A DNA stretch of 64,000 nucleotides from Cardiobacteriaceae bacterium TAE3-ERU3 (GCA_019218315.1 JAHUUI010000003.1:82443-146442), one strand, 5' to 3'. Shown: positions 17,167 to 28,827, numbered from the stretch's first letter. The notes: a model not told the origin generated them from the letters alone. A program made the numbers and translations.

Positions 17167-18153
17167 ATGGTAAAGGAAACGTTTTACGACGTACTTGGCG
17201 TCCCCCAAGATGCCAGTGATGCCGAGATTAAAAAGGCCTATCGTAAGCTGGTCAGAAAATATCACCCCGACGTGAGTAAAGACCCTAACGCCGACGAGAT
17301 GACCAGTAAAATCAACCAAGCATACAATACGCTCAAAAATAAGGATAAGCGCGCAGAATACGATGAAATGCTGCGTAACCCATTTGCAGGTCAGCAGCAC
17401 AGCGGTAGCGGGCATCATCAGCAAGGCTTCGAAGACTTTGACTTCAGCCAATTCACCAATCAACACGGTGGTCATCAATTCCGCCGCGAAGACTTTGGCC
17501 AAGACGGCGTCTTTGGAGGTGGTGATTTCCGCTTTGACGATATTTTTTCCGCATTTGGTCAGGGGCGGCAATCACATCGATCACATGGTCCAACCAAAGG
17601 TGAAGATCAGCATGCAGAATTAAGCATTGATATAGCAGCAGCCTACCATGGCGCAAAACGCAGCCTAACTCTAAATATGCCGACCTACGATGCCAACGGC
17701 CGAATGACACAAACGCAAAAAACCCTAAATGTCACCATTCCCAAAGGCATCAGTGAGGGTCAGCAAATCCGACTCGCCGGGCAAGGTTTACCGGGCATCG
17801 ATGGTGGCAATGCTGGTGATTTATTCCTGAAGATCCGCTTTCATGAAAGTGAACGGCTTTACGTCGAGAATGGCAAGGATGTGCATACCGTGCTCGATAT
17901 CATGCCTTGGCAAGCAGCACTCAATGACAAAGTGACCGTCGATACACCAGATGGCAAGTTAGCAGTTAAATTGCCGACCGGTACCAAGCAAGGTCAAAAA
18001 ATTCGCCTGAAAGATAAGGGCATTCCGGCAAAAACACCCGGCAATTTGTATATCCACATCAACATCACCATGCCGAAAGTCAGTAGCGAGGCTGACAAAG
18101 CCGCTTGGCAAGCACTTGCAGCGCACTATGGTTATGAAGGAGACAAACAATGA
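17167..18153 (+). CDS. cbpA: DnaJ-class co-chaperone CbpA
   Basis: 328 residues; E. coli CbpA has 306. An N-terminal J domain (residues 5-70) holds the HPD motif that stimulates DnaK (YHPDVS). A Gly/Phe-rich linker follows (about 75-150, GFEDFDFSQF, GVFGGGDFRFDDIF). Two C-terminal substrate-binding domains come next (about 155-315, IPKGISEGQQIRLAGQG and PTGTKQGQKIRLKDKGIP). The zinc-finger domain of DnaJ itself is absent, which identifies the CbpA type. The start follows GGGAGAGG. The stop overlaps the start of cbpM by 4 bases. Confidence 0.93.
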   Translation: MVKETFYDVLGVPQDASDAEIKKAYRKLVRKYHPDVSKDPNADEMTSKINQAYNTLKNKDKRAEYDEMLRNPFAGQQHSGSGHHQQGFEDFDFSQFTNQHGGHQFRREDFGQDGVFGGGDFRFDDIFSAFGQGRQSHRSHGPTKGEDQHAELSIDIAAAYHGAKRSLTLNMPTYDANGRMTQTQKTLNVTIPKGISEGQQIRLAGQGLPGIDGGNAGDLFLKIRFHESERLYVENGKDVHTVLDIMPWQAALNDKVTVDTPDGKLAVKLPTGTKQGQKIRLKDKGIPAKTPGNLYIHINITMPKVSSEADKAAWQALAAHYGYEGDKQ

Positions 18154-18422
18154 ATCACCCCACTAATCAGGACATTTACCTCACATTTAGCGAAGTCATC
18201 ACCACTTGCAACTGCGAGCCGGAGTGGTTAATCAGTTTGGTAGAAGAATCGGCAATCAGTGTTGAAGGCGAGCCACAGCAAGCGCAATACAGCGGTTACC
18301 AACTTGCGCAAATTCGCCGTGCATTACGCATTCGCCGCGACTTTGAAGCCAGCGCTCCAGCGACTGCCCTGATCCTTGAGCTCCTCGAGGAATTACAGCA
18401 TTTACGCCGACTCAAGCGCTAG
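18150..18422 (+). CDS. cbpM: CbpA modulator CbpM
   Basis: 90 residues. Its N-terminal half has a MerR-like helix (LTFSEVITTCNCEPEWLISLVEESAISVEG), and the C-terminal half is a coiled-coil-like helix with charged repeats (LRIRRDFEASAPATALILELLEELQHLRRL). In E. coli CbpM binds the J domain of CbpA and inhibits it, also affecting its DNA binding. The 4-base overlap with cbpA (ATGA) indicates translational coupling. A terminator lies 19 bases downstream. Confidence 0.88.
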   Translation: MNHPTNQDIYLTFSEVITTCNCEPEWLISLVEESAISVEGEPQQAQYSGYQLAQIRRALRIRRDFEASAPATALILELLEELQHLRRLKR

Positions 18423-18441
18423 ACCTATCATTCACATTCAA

Positions 18442-18478
18442 ATGGGTACAGCATTCAAACCTGCTGTACCCATTTTTT
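18442..18478 (+). terminator. Rho-independent terminator of cbpA-cbpM
   Basis: A perfect 12-base stem (ATGGGTACAGCA with TGCTGTACCCAT) with an 8-base loop, followed by TTTTTT. It lies between cbpM and the convergent rpe and may act weakly in the other direction. Confidence 0.9.
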
Positions 18479-18489
18479 ACATCAGCGCA

Positions 18490-19176
18490 TTACTCGCCAC
18501 GTACGTCCGCTAATTTCTGGCGCATTTCTTCAATCACCACAGCGTAATCCGGCTTATTGAAAATTGCCGACCCAGCGACAAACATATCCGCACCAGCGCG
18601 GGCAATTTCGGCAATATTATCCGGCTTCACCCCACCATCAATCTCAAGGCGAATCTCACGCCCACTAGCATCAATACGCTGGCGAGCTTCACGCAGCTTA
18701 TCCAGTGCTGCAGGAATAAATGCCTGACCGCCAAAACCAGGATTAACCGACATAATCAATACCAGATCAACCTTATCCATTACGTAGTCAAGATAGCTCA
18801 GTGGCGTTGCCGGATTAAATACCAACCCTGCTTTACAGCCGCTATTTTTGATCAGCTGTAGTGAACGATCGACATGCTGGCTTGCCTCTGGATGAAATGA
18901 AATATACGACGCACCGGCATCAGCAAACTGCTGAATCAAGTCATCAACCGGAGACACCATCAAATGCACATCGATTGGTGCTTTGATGCCATAATCTACC
19001 AGCGCCTTACACACCATTGGGCCAATGGTCAGATTTGGCACATAGTGATTATCCATCACATCGAAATGGACGATATCCGCACCAGCATTAAGTACCGCAT
19101 CGACTTCTTCGCCGAGGCGGGCAAAATCTGCTGACAAAATGGATGGCGCGATCCAAAAAGGCAATTGTTTAGACAT
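18490..19176 (-). CDS. rpe: Ribulose-phosphate 3-epimerase
   Basis: 228 residues, TIM barrel. It interconverts ribulose-5-phosphate and xylulose-5-phosphate in the pentose phosphate pathway. Conserved elements are [17 protein letters not shown] at the N-terminus, the metal-binding [23 protein letters not shown], the Met loop [15 protein letters not shown] and the phosphate site [12 protein letters not shown] with VAGSAIF. The active-site Asp, His and metal ligands are all present. It is divergent from birA and convergent with cbpM. Confidence 0.97.
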   Translation of the reverse strand: MSKQLPFWIAPSILSADFARLGEEVDAVLNAGADIVHFDVMDNHYVPNLTIGPMVCKALVDYGIKAPIDVHLMVSPVDDLIQQFADAGASYISFHPEASQHVDRSLQLIKNSGCKAGLVFNPATPLSYLDYVMDKVDLVLIMSVNPGFGGQAFIPAALDKLREARQRIDASGREIRLEIDGGVKPDNIAEIARAGADMFVAGSAIFNKPDYAVVIEEMRQKLADVRGE

Positions 19177-19241
19177 GCTTGGTTTAACCTATTGCTTACC
19201 GTAGAATGCGCCATCATATCAAATCATAGAGTAAACTACGG

Positions 19242-19970
19242 ATGAATATTGATGCCGCGAATTGGGCAAGCTATTTTACTGGTGGTGTGCACCACGCGAG
19301 CGTCCTCGACTCCACGCAAGCATTCATCAATCGCCAAGCGAAGTCGGCCAAGCCGATCTTTTGCCGCGCTGAGCAACAAACTGCCGGCACCGGGCAACGT
19401 GGGCAAACATGGCAATCACCTATCGGCAATCTTTACTGCTCTTTTCGCCTGCATTTGAACGAATTGCCACAATGCCAATCCGGGCTGACTCAATATATTG
19501 CGCTAACTATCGCACAAGCACTTAATCCTGATGCCCAAGTAGTGAGGCTTAAATGGCCAAACGACCTCTTCACGTCTCGCGGTAAATGCGGCGGTATATT
19601 GGTTGAAAGCACAGAATACGACAGTGGCACATTAGTTAATATCGGTATTGGGCTTAATCTCATTGATGCGGCACACGATCAAGGTATGCTCAGCCGCGAC
19701 CTCAACCCCTGTTATCAATCAATTGAGCACACCCTTAATACCATTATGCCTGCGCTGATTAACGCACTTCAGCAATGGAATCAACGACCTTATTTACCTA
19801 TAAACCACCGCTGGCAAGATTACGATGCGTATTACGGTCAGCAAGCTATCCTCGAAAACCACCCACATCCAGCACGCTTGCACGGCATTGATCAAAAAGG
19901 CCGGCTAATTGCAGAAGACTGCGATGGGCTGCATTTCCTCACACAAGTCCGCATCAAGGCTCAACCATGA
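19242..19970 (+). CDS. birA: Biotin-[acetyl-CoA-carboxylase] ligase without repressor domain
   Basis: 242 residues. It activates biotin as biotinyl-AMP and attaches it to the AccB lysine. The ligase domain starts almost at once (YFTGGVHHASVLDSTQAFI), with the biotin/ATP loop QTAGTGQRGQTWQSPIGNLYCSF near residues 48-70 and the lysine-containing VRLKWPNDLF near 105. The C-terminal SH3-like domain is present. The N-terminal winged helix of E. coli BirA is missing, so this is a class I ligase that should not repress biotin genes. Overlaps coaX by 4 bases. Confidence 0.92.
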   Translation: MNIDAANWASYFTGGVHHASVLDSTQAFINRQAKSAKPIFCRAEQQTAGTGQRGQTWQSPIGNLYCSFRLHLNELPQCQSGLTQYIALTIAQALNPDAQVVRLKWPNDLFTSRGKCGGILVESTEYDSGTLVNIGIGLNLIDAAHDQGMLSRDLNPCYQSIEHTLNTIMPALINALQQWNQRPYLPINHRWQDYDAYYGQQAILENHPHPARLHGIDQKGRLIAEDCDGLHFLTQVRIKAQP

Positions 19971-20698
19971 AATTACTTATTGACATCGGCAACTCACGCA
20001 TCAAATGGCTTTACGGCAACGAAGTGCCCGGTATCGTCGAAGCAGTCTCTTACAAAAGTAACTGGCAGGAAAAGCTTTACCGCGCCTTTCACCTCATGCC
20101 AACACCGGACATGATTGGCTTATCAAGTGTGAATAACACAGAGATTGAGGAAACAGTTATCGCCTTGGCCGAGCAGCTGTGGCAAAAAGAAGTCAAAATT
20201 TTTCACGCCCAAAAGCAAACTAATGGCACCCTAACCGTCGGCTATGAAGATGCCAGCAAACTCGGCACAGACCGCTACCTTGCCATGCTTGGTGCCCGGG
20301 GCTTATGTCAAGAACCACTGTGTGTGGTTGGCTGCGGCACAGCGATCACGCTTGATGTCATTGATGGGCATGGCCGCCACCTTGGCGGGCTTATTTTGCC
20401 CGGCATTCGCTTGATGGAAAACGCCCTATTAAATAACACACAAAAGCTAACCCCGATGCGCTGGACTGCGCAGCTGATCGGCAACGACACCGCAACCTGC
20501 ATCGGCGCTGGTATTCACCACGCTATCCCAGCCGGCATTGACGGCATCATGGACGATCTGGAAGGTAAGCATGGCGTGTATTTTCGCCGCTATGCTTTTG
20601 GAGGTGATGCACAAATCCTGTTCGGCTCACGCCCAACTTACCGCATCGAGCCGGACTTAATGTTCCGCGGCATGTTCGCACATCTCGATGGCGCTTAA
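19967..20698 (+). CDS. coaX: Type III pantothenate kinase
   Basis: 243 residues, ASKHA fold. It phosphorylates pantothenate in coenzyme A synthesis. Phosphate 1 motif LLIDIGNSRIKW at the N-terminus, the substrate Asp and Arg in KLGTDRYLAMLGARG near residue 98, and phosphate 2 motif VGCGTAITLDVI near residue 122 are intact. LGGLILPGIRLME is also typical. The coaA-type kinase is not expected alongside it. The birA-coaX arrangement is common in Gammaproteobacteria and Betaproteobacteria. Its start overlaps the end of birA. Confidence 0.95.
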   Translation: MKLLIDIGNSRIKWLYGNEVPGIVEAVSYKSNWQEKLYRAFHLMPTPDMIGLSSVNNTEIEETVIALAEQLWQKEVKIFHAQKQTNGTLTVGYEDASKLGTDRYLAMLGARGLCQEPLCVVGCGTAITLDVIDGHGRHLGGLILPGIRLMENALLNNTQKLTPMRWTAQLIGNDTATCIGAGIHHAIPAGIDGIMDDLEGKHGVYFRRYAFGGDAQILFGSRPTYRIEPDLMFRGMFAHLDGA

Positions 20699-20729
20699 TC
20701 GCTATAGCGCGTAAAACCTAGCAGACCTC

Positions 20730-21596
20730 TCAATCACACTTGTGAATAACGACTGGCTTTGGCTCGATACACATCTGCGCCCAAGGCCATTCTTCCGTCG
20801 TATTTGATACCTGCATACTCAGATAGTTGTCATAAGCAAAAGGTGCACCGGGGATCAAGCTCATGATTCGCCCCTGAATGGCTGAAATCACATCAGGCAG
20901 TGGGACAATCAGGCGCTTCCAACCATGGGCTGTACATACCCGCTGCACTACCTCATGCATCGTCATCACTTCGCAGCCACCCAACTCATAAGCAGTGCGG
21001 TCTACCGAAGATTCCAAAGCCCAAACAAATGCTTTAGCAACGTCTTCTACCGCCACCGGCTGAAACTTTGCTTGCGGACAGACCAATGGCAGTACCGGAG
21101 CGACTTTCAATATCCGCGCAAACTGATTAAAGAAATTGTCGTTTTCACCAAAAATAATTGATGGCCGCATACTAACCATCCGCATGCCATGCTGTTTACA
21201 CAGAGCAAATGCTGCTTGCTCACCATCAGCCTTACTTTTTAAGTACTTACTTGGGCCACGATGATCTACACCCAGTGCAGACATATGCAGATAATCATCA
21301 ATATTTGCCTGCGCAGCCGCTTTGACAACATTTCTGACCAATGCATGGTGCGCCCATTCAAAAGATAGTCCTTTATCTTCGTGCAGAATCCCCACCAAAT
21401 GAATCACTGCGTCACAGCTGTCCATAGCTTGTGCCAGCGAATCAATGTCGTGATAATCAACCTTGCGAATAGATATGCCGTTATCCCGACCTTCACGGCT
21501 ACGCGATAAAATGACTACCTCATGACCGGCTGAGCGCAGCGCAGTACACACTGCCTCTCCCACGAACCCAGTTCCACCAGTCACAACTACCTTCAT
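20730..21596 (-). CDS. Complex I NDUFA9-like NAD(P)-binding protein (atypical SDR)
   Basis: 288 residues, extended/atypical SDR of the complex I NDUFA9 type. The NAD(P) loop is VTGGTGFVGEAVC at residue 5 and the second-strand basic residues SRSREGR suggest NADP. The block HLVGILHEDKGLSFEWAHHALVRNVVKAA and the MSALGVDHRGPSKYLKSKADGE region are characteristic; the classical YxxxK appears as KYLKSK. The family is often annotated as UDP-glucose 4-epimerase-like or sugar-nucleotide epimerase, and bacterial functions are poorly defined, including possible quinone biosynthesis or membrane roles. It stands alone between coaX and an AT-rich gap. Confidence 0.8.
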   Translation of the reverse strand: MKVVVTGGTGFVGEAVCTALRSAGHEVVILSRSREGRDNGISIRKVDYHDIDSLAQAMDSCDAVIHLVGILHEDKGLSFEWAHHALVRNVVKAAAQANIDDYLHMSALGVDHRGPSKYLKSKADGEQAAFALCKQHGMRMVSMRPSIIFGENDNFFNQFARILKVAPVLPLVCPQAKFQPVAVEDVAKAFVWALESSVDRTAYELGGCEVMTMHEVVQRVCTAHGWKRLIVPLPDVISAIQGRIMSLIPGAPFAYDNYLSMQVSNTTEEWPWAQMCIEPKPVVIHKCD

Positions 21597-21863
21597 ATAC
21601 GCTCCTGATTGATAAAAACAGCTTATTTATAGTAATTTTCAAACAGATAAAATCACCAAGAAAACAGACAAGTAAATATTTTAAAGCACTATTTACACGA
21701 TCTAAAATCATATATTGTTTTCTTAGATCACTAAATTATACTAAATTAAATAAAAATGATTAATACACCCAAGCAAAATTGCACCGCTTCAATTTACGGC
21801 TGTATTCGCAAATAATGCAATAAACTAACAAATATCATCACGAGAGCAGGTTATAATCGCGCA

Positions 21864-22211
21864 ATGAAGCAAATAGAATCTTTTGCCATCGAAAGTCCTT
21901 GCCAGCAGATCTGCCGTTTCAATCGCCAGCGCTATTGCCGCACCTGCATGCGCCATATGGATGAACGTATCGCTTGGGATAATTTCAGTGATGAAGAAAA
22001 GCGCGCGGTATTACGCAAATGTCACCGACGAAAGTTGGCCTATCGTCGCGCCGCATATTTGCAGTTTCAAGAAATGAAACACCAACAACACACGCCCCGC
22101 CCACAACAGCAATTGAGCCTTTTTGAGCGACCGGAATCGCAAAGCGACAAAACCCATAACCTCAAACAACCAAACAACGAAGACAGCGACCCACAAATAC
22201 CACTATTTTAA
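21864..22211 (+). CDS. DUF1289 family small Cys-rich protein
   Basis: 115 residues. The N-terminal segment SPCQQICRFNRQRYCRTCMRHMDERIAWDNFSDEEKRAVL holds four closely spaced Cys and the invariant Trp, which is the DUF1289 signature; the Cys set probably binds a metal. The remainder is a basic helix and a low-complexity polar tail (HQQHTPRPQQQLSLF, ending DPQIPLF). The function of DUF1289 is unknown. A TATAAT box sits 12-7 bases before the start, so the 5' leader must be very short. It precedes nadK on the same strand. Confidence 0.8.
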   Translation: MKQIESFAIESPCQQICRFNRQRYCRTCMRHMDERIAWDNFSDEEKRAVLRKCHRRKLAYRRAAYLQFQEMKHQQHTPRPQQQLSLFERPESQSDKTHNLKQPNNEDSDPQIPLF

Positions 22212-22321
22212 GGAGTTGCCCTTGCCAAGCATCTAACTGGGGAATACGCGTAGCCGAAGTGCATAACTGGCTCTATTGCTATGGTTAAGTATATAATGCT
22301 GCTTTTTTGGCGCCTGAGCGT

Positions 22322-23254
22322 ATGCAACACAACGTTTTCCAACACATCGGCATTATCGGCAAGAACGGCAGTGAAGAAGTCGAGCCGACAATCAGACGCC
22401 TGCTCACATTCCTCGACCAGCGCGGCATTGAATATTGCCTCGATAAGCAAACCGTACCCGACAGCTTAGCCACCCACCCGGCTAGCAGTGAACCTGAACA
22501 ATGGCCTACCAGCGTTGATCTGTGTATCGTTATCGGTGGGGATGGGACCTTTCTTTACGCTGGGCGCACTTTGCTCGACAAAAAAATCCCTCTACTTGGT
22601 GTTAATGCCGGACGGCTGGGCTTTCTTGCCGACGTCCCCGTCACTGAACTCGAAGCCAATCTCAGTGCTATTTTTAGCGGTGAATACTGCAGTGAAGTTC
22701 GCCAATGCCAGCGCATCAGCGTTGAGAACGAAGGCGATATTCAAGCAGAATTCTACGCCATCAATGAAGCAGTCATCCACAAGCGCAATATGGCGCGTAT
22801 GATCGAAGTGGACGTCTATACCCAAGACCGCTTCCTTTGCCACTACCGTGCTGACGGCCTGATTATCGCCACGCCTACCGGATCTACTGCTTATGCCCTT
22901 TCAGCCGGTGGCCCTATCGTCGAGCCTTCGCTGTCAGCTTCGCTGCTCGTGCCTATCTGCCCACATACATTGATGCAACGCCCGGTAGTACTGGATGCCA
23001 GCCGCCACATTCGTGCGTGCATTAACCGTGAACGGTTTAAAGACGTCCAGCTCACCATTGATGGGCAGGAAGAATATATACTCCACGCAGGTGACAGTGT
23101 CCTGATCAGCCAAGCTGAACACCTCACCGTCATCCACCCAGCCAGTTACAAATTCCAGCAGCGCTTGCGTGAAAAATTCAATTGGGGCATGACCACAGCC
23201 TTTACCGCACGCACTGGAGAAGATCATTCTGTCGAGGCCGATCCGCATGCTTGA
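22322..23254 (+). CDS. nadK: NAD kinase
   Basis: 310 residues. It phosphorylates NAD to NADP using ATP. The catalytic motif is VIGGDGTFLYAGR near residue 72. The NE/D motif INEAVIHKRNMARMIEVDVY follows, and the GRADGLIIATPTGSTAYALSAGGP block is present as YRADGLIIATPTGSTAY near 178. ATG at 22322 aligns with the N-terminus of the E. coli enzyme (MQHNVFQHIGIIG); the longer frame from a TTG at 22307 is less likely. A TATAAT box lies at 22292-22297. The stop overlaps recN by 8 bases. Confidence 0.95.
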   Translation: MQHNVFQHIGIIGKNGSEEVEPTIRRLLTFLDQRGIEYCLDKQTVPDSLATHPASSEPEQWPTSVDLCIVIGGDGTFLYAGRTLLDKKIPLLGVNAGRLGFLADVPVTELEANLSAIFSGEYCSEVRQCQRISVENEGDIQAEFYAINEAVIHKRNMARMIEVDVYTQDRFLCHYRADGLIIATPTGSTAYALSAGGPIVEPSLSASLLVPICPHTLMQRPVVLDASRHIRACINRERFKDVQLTIDGQEEYILHAGDSVLISQAEHLTVIHPASYKFQQRLREKFNWGMTTAFTARTGEDHSVEADPHA

Positions 23255-24911
23255 GCAGCTCAACATCGAACAACTTGCCATCATCCAACGCAGTCAGATT
23301 CGCTTTAAATCCGGCTTTAACGTACTGTCCGGGGAAACAGGCGCAGGTAAATCCATCCTCATTGATGCATTGTCCCTGCTGCTTGGTGCACGCGCTGATT
23401 CATCATCTATTCGTCATGGCGCAGATAAAGCACAAGTCATTGCCAGCTTTATCGATAACCCCGAGCACCTCAGCAAACTGATCCACGAAGAAGGGCTGGA
23501 TGACCCTGATGCCCCCCAAGGCTGCCTGATTCGCCGTACCGTACGTGACAGTGCGAGCAAGGCCTACCTCAATGATCACCCAGTTACTGCGGCCAAGCTC
23601 AAAAGTATCGGCGCGCATTTAGTGAGTATTCACGGCCAACACGCCAATCAAACCTTGGTTAAAAGTGATGAGCAACGACGCCGCCTCGATCGCTTTGCAG
23701 GGCACCATGAATTACTCGACAATGTCAACCGCGCCTATCGCGATTGGCAAAAGCTCGAGCGTGCCTGGCAAGACTGGCAACAACAGCGCAGTGAAAGCGA
23801 AGAGCGCCTCAACTTACTCGCTTATCAACTCGAAGAACTCAATGAAGTCGCGCCACAAGAAAATGAATTTGAGCAGCTTGCAGCTGAGCAAAACACACTT
23901 GCCAGCGTTGATAGCATTCTTGAGCACGGCGGCACCCTAGGAGACTTACTACAAGACAGCGACGAATCCATCAATGCATTGCTGCGCCACGCACGCCAGC
24001 TCAGTGAGAAGCTTGCCGAAATAGATGACCGCTTCAGTGAAACCTATGAAATGATCGAGCAAAGCCTGATTCATGCAGACGAAGCTTACGACGCACTGCA
24101 TAAGCGCCTCAGCCGTATTGAGCACGATCCTGAGCAGCTTGCCAGTATTGAAGCACGAATGTCCACCCTGCACAGCCTCGCACGCAAGCACCACTGCACG
24201 CCAGATGAACTCTACAGCCATTGGCAGTCACTACAGCACGAATACGACAACTTGCAGCGCCAAAGCAACGACAGTAACCAACTCGACGATCAGCGTGACG
24301 CGGCACTACAGCACTACAACACCGTTGCAGACAAACTCAGCAACGCACGCCATCAAGCCGCCACTATACTCGGGAAAGAAGTCGAAGGCTGGATACGCCA
24401 GCTCGGTATGCAGCGCGCCACTTTTGCTGTCGACGTCCGCTCAGCTGAGCGCCCGGCTGCCCACGGTCAGGATGACATCAATTTTCTACTTTGTGCCAAC
24501 CCCGGGCAAACCCTGCAACTGCTGAGTAAAGTAGCCTCTGGTGGCGAACTTTCTCGTGTCAGCCTCGCAATTGAAGTTTCTTGCCTCGATGAAGCACCGG
24601 TGCCAACCATCATATTTGATGAAATTGATGCCGGCATTGGTGGTGAAGTTGCCGATACTGTCGGCAGCTTACTACATCGCCTAAGCCGCAATCGCCAAGT
24701 ACTGTGCATCACTCACTTACCGCAAGTTGCTGCCTATGCAGATCACCATTACCTGATCGAAAAAAGCAGCGACGACACCAGTACCCAAACCCGTGTAACG
24801 CCGCTTGATGAAGATACCCGCATCATTGAAATTGCCCGTATGCTCGGCAGCGCGGACAGCGCCACCTCACGTGAACATGCCAAAGCCATGCTCAATAAGC
24901 GCCCGGCATAA
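23247..24911 (+). CDS. recN: DNA repair protein RecN
   Basis: 554 residues, the usual length. It is an SMC-like ATPase that acts in double-strand break repair. Walker A GETGAGKSILIDALSLLLGAR lies near residue 29. The central part (about 160-370) is a coiled coil interrupted by a hinge. The C-terminal head carries the signature VASGGELSRVSLAIEV and Walker B PTIIFDEIDAGIGGEVADTVG. The start overlaps the nadK stop in a different frame by 8 bases, suggesting coupling. No LexA box is evident upstream. It is followed by bamE after 51 bases. Confidence 0.96.
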   Translation: MLEQLNIEQLAIIQRSQIRFKSGFNVLSGETGAGKSILIDALSLLLGARADSSSIRHGADKAQVIASFIDNPEHLSKLIHEEGLDDPDAPQGCLIRRTVRDSASKAYLNDHPVTAAKLKSIGAHLVSIHGQHANQTLVKSDEQRRRLDRFAGHHELLDNVNRAYRDWQKLERAWQDWQQQRSESEERLNLLAYQLEELNEVAPQENEFEQLAAEQNTLASVDSILEHGGTLGDLLQDSDESINALLRHARQLSEKLAEIDDRFSETYEMIEQSLIHADEAYDALHKRLSRIEHDPEQLASIEARMSTLHSLARKHHCTPDELYSHWQSLQHEYDNLQRQSNDSNQLDDQRDAALQHYNTVADKLSNARHQAATILGKEVEGWIRQLGMQRATFAVDVRSAERPAAHGQDDINFLLCANPGQTLQLLSKVASGGELSRVSLAIEVSCLDEAPVPTIIFDEIDAGIGGEVADTVGSLLHRLSRNRQVLCITHLPQVAAYADHHYLIEKSSDDTSTQTRVTPLDEDTRIIEIARMLGSADSATSREHAKAMLNKRPA

Positions 24912-24962
24912 ATTTCTCTTATAATGGGCGCCACGTATTACATGCTACCTCAAGGAATCAAC

Positions 24963-26580
<1,618 letters not shown>

Positions 26581-26595
26581 TCAATCTTGATACCC

Positions 26596-26630
26596 AATAA
26601 AAAAGCGGCTCATCGAGCCGCTTTTTTATT
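26596..26630. terminator. Bidirectional rho-independent terminator between serS and ybiI
   Basis: A perfect 15-base palindrome (AATAAAAAAGCGGCT with its complement) around a 5-base loop. It provides T-tracts on both strands for the convergent serS and ybiI/rpoD transcripts. Confidence 0.93.
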
Positions 26631-26652
26631 ATGTCACATTGCAATATCGAAA

Positions 26653-26919
26653 TTAGCGCAGCTGGCTGTCCTTACTACCGCGCCGATTGAACAACGCAGT
26701 AGCTTTACTGTCTTTCTCAAGCATTTCCTGACACGCTACGCAGTAGCGAACTCCGGGCAATGCTTGGCGCCGTGGCTCGGGAATAGGCTCATCGCATTCT
26801 TCACAGAACTCAACACTCTCACCTTGCGGCAGCGACTGCCGTGCACGTTCGAGGGCGTCATTAACTGTGGCATCCATCTGCTCGTGCTCCGCACCATCTC
26901 GCGACCAGCCTCCGGCCAT
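26653..26919 (-). CDS. ybiI: DksA/TraR-type zinc-finger protein, YbiI family
   Basis: 88 residues, the same length as E. coli YbiI, with a near-identical tail (NRRGSKDSQLR). The C4 zinc finger is FCEECDEPIPEPRRQALPGVRYCVACQ. The N-terminus resembles the family as well (AGGWSRDGAEHEQMDATVNDALERARQ). The family belongs to the TraR/DksA superfamily, but the long coiled coil of DksA is absent. Any role in modulating RNA polymerase is inferred from the superfamily. It lies 9 bases after rpoD on the same strand. Confidence 0.88.
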   Translation of the reverse strand: MAGGWSRDGAEHEQMDATVNDALERARQSLPQGESVEFCEECDEPIPEPRRQALPGVRYCVACQEMLEKDSKATALFNRRGSKDSQLR

Positions 26920-26928
26920 GGATCGACC

Positions 26929-28755
26929 TTAATCAGTGAGGAAGCTTTTCAGCAATTCGGAGCGGTTTGGATGACGCAATTTGCGCAGTGCCTTCGCTTC
27001 GATCTGACGAATACGCTCGCGCGTTACATCAAACTGGCGCCCTACTTCTTCCAAAGTATGATCTGTATTCATATCGATACCAAAACGCATACGCAGGACG
27101 CGCTCTTCTCGTGGCGTTAACGAACTAAGTACATCGTTAGTCGCCTCACTCAAGCCGCGAGTAGTTGCTGCTTCAAGTGGCGACATAACATTCGCATCCT
27201 CAATGAAATCACCAAGATGTGAATCTTCATCATCACCAATCGGGGTTTCCATAGAAATAGGCTCTTTGGCGATTTTGAGCACCTTGCGGATCTTGTCTTC
27301 CGGCATTTCCATCGCCACTGCCAACTCTTCTGGCGTCGGATCACGGCCATTTTTCTGCACCAAGGTACGCGAAATGCGGTTGAGCTTGTTAATCGTCTCA
27401 ATCATATGCACAGGAATACGGATGGTACGCGCCTGATCAGCAATCGAGCGCGTGATCGCTTGGCGAATCCACCATGTTGCATAAGTTGAGAACTTAAAGC
27501 CACGGCGATATTCAAACTTATCAACCGCTTTCATCAAGCCAATGTTTCCTTCCTGAATCAGATCAAGGAACTGCAGACCGCGGTTAGTGTATTTCTTCGC
27601 AATGGAAATAACCAAACGCAGGTTGGCCTCAACCATTTCTTCTTTAGCACGCTTGGCTTGTGATTTACCAATCGTAACCTGACGATAAATATCTTTCAGC
27701 CCGGTTACGGTCATGCCATAGCGCTGCTCGATTTCGATCAACTTTTCCTGCTCAGCCTGAACTTCAACAATCATGGTCTTGAGCTTTTCTGCGTATTTGC
27801 GGCGCTGCTTACTCTGGCGAACGACCCAATCCAAATCAGTTTCCTGCCCCGGAAAATCCTTAACGAAACTCTTGCGCGGCATACCTGCACGGTCAATGAT
27901 CAAGCGCATCAAACGACGCTCAACGCCTTTAATTTCTTCAATCGGGTCTTCAATCTGCTCTTCCATCATATCGATGGTGCGCTGTGGGAAAGAAAACGCC
28001 TGAATATGCATTTTAATTTCGTCGTGAATTTTTTGGTTTTTCTTGCTCGACAGCGGCTGCCCTTTTTTCAGTGCTGCAGCTAATTTGTCGTAAAGATCAG
28101 CCAATTCAACCAGCTTTTCACGCGCCTCAGCCAAGCCATCTTCTGCGCTGGCAACAGCTGGAGCATCATCGTCATCATCGACATCGTCAGCATCAATATC
28201 AGCATCATCGTCGCCACTGGCATCATCTTCAGTTTCAGCATACGGATCACCGTAGCCATTAACCAAATCACCAAGTTTGCTCTCACCTGCTTCGACCAAG
28301 CGAAACTCCGCAATCAATGCCTCCAAAGCCGGAGGAAATTCAGCAAGCGTCATCTGTACGGTATTCAACCCGGCTTCGATACGCTTGGCAATCGCAATCT
28401 CACCCTCACGGGTCAGGAGGTCAACCGCGCCCATTTCACGCATATACATACGCACCGGATCAGTAGTTCGGCCAATTTCGTTTTCATTGAGGAAGACATT
28501 ACTCGGTACGTCTTCTTCATCTTCTGGAGGCACAACGTCATCATCTTCTTCCGGCGCGCTATCGAGTACGTCAATACCCAATTCACCCATCAATGTGGTA
28601 ATTTCTTCGAGCTTGTCACCTTCCAAAGCATGCTCAGGCAGCGCCTCACTGATCTCTTCGTAGGTTAGGAAGCCCTGTTCCCGACCGCGCTCAATGAGTT
28701 CTTTAATTTCTTCTTGTACATCATCTTCGTCATGTGCACGATCAAAATCACTCAT
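26929..28755 (-). CDS. rpoD: RNA polymerase primary sigma factor (sigma-70)
   Basis: 608 residues; E. coli RpoD has 613. Region 1.1 lies at the N-terminus. Region 1.2 follows near residue 95 ([25 protein letters not shown]), then the non-conserved insert with an unusually acidic run near 180-205. Region 2 is near 370 ([61 protein letters not shown]) and region 4 near 545-600 ([35 protein letters not shown]). The start has GAGGAAAG in front. It forms the distal end of the rpsU-yqeY-dnaG-rpoD block. Confidence 0.98.
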   Translation of the reverse strand: MSDFDRAHDEDDVQEEIKELIERGREQGFLTYEEISEALPEHALEGDKLEEITTLMGELGIDVLDSAPEEDDDVVPPEDEEDVPSNVFLNENEIGRTTDPVRMYMREMGAVDLLTREGEIAIAKRIEAGLNTVQMTLAEFPPALEALIAEFRLVEAGESKLGDLVNGYGDPYAETEDDASGDDDADIDADDVDDDDDAPAVASAEDGLAEAREKLVELADLYDKLAAALKKGQPLSSKKNQKIHDEIKMHIQAFSFPQRTIDMMEEQIEDPIEEIKGVERRLMRLIIDRAGMPRKSFVKDFPGQETDLDWVVRQSKQRRKYAEKLKTMIVEVQAEQEKLIEIEQRYGMTVTGLKDIYRQVTIGKSQAKRAKEEMVEANLRLVISIAKKYTNRGLQFLDLIQEGNIGLMKAVDKFEYRRGFKFSTYATWWIRQAITRSIADQARTIRIPVHMIETINKLNRISRTLVQKNGRDPTPEELAVAMEMPEDKIRKVLKIAKEPISMETPIGDDEDSHLGDFIEDANVMSPLEAATTRGLSEATNDVLSSLTPREERVLRMRFGIDMNTDHTLEEVGRQFDVTRERIRQIEAKALRKLRHPNRSELLKSFLTD

Positions 28756-28827
28756 GGTCTTTCCTCATCTTTTATCAGGTTACCGACGCTGCAGACGCAC
28801 TCATCGGATCGTAGTCTATATATGCGG

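Noticed and set aside
24073-24525. 150-codon open frame inside recN
   Set aside because: Rich in Thr, Ser and His from frame-shifted reading of recN; no family features.
28071-28313. Short frames with His/Met-rich repeats on both strands inside rpoD
   Set aside because: They arise from the GAT-rich acidic run of the RpoD insert read in other frames.
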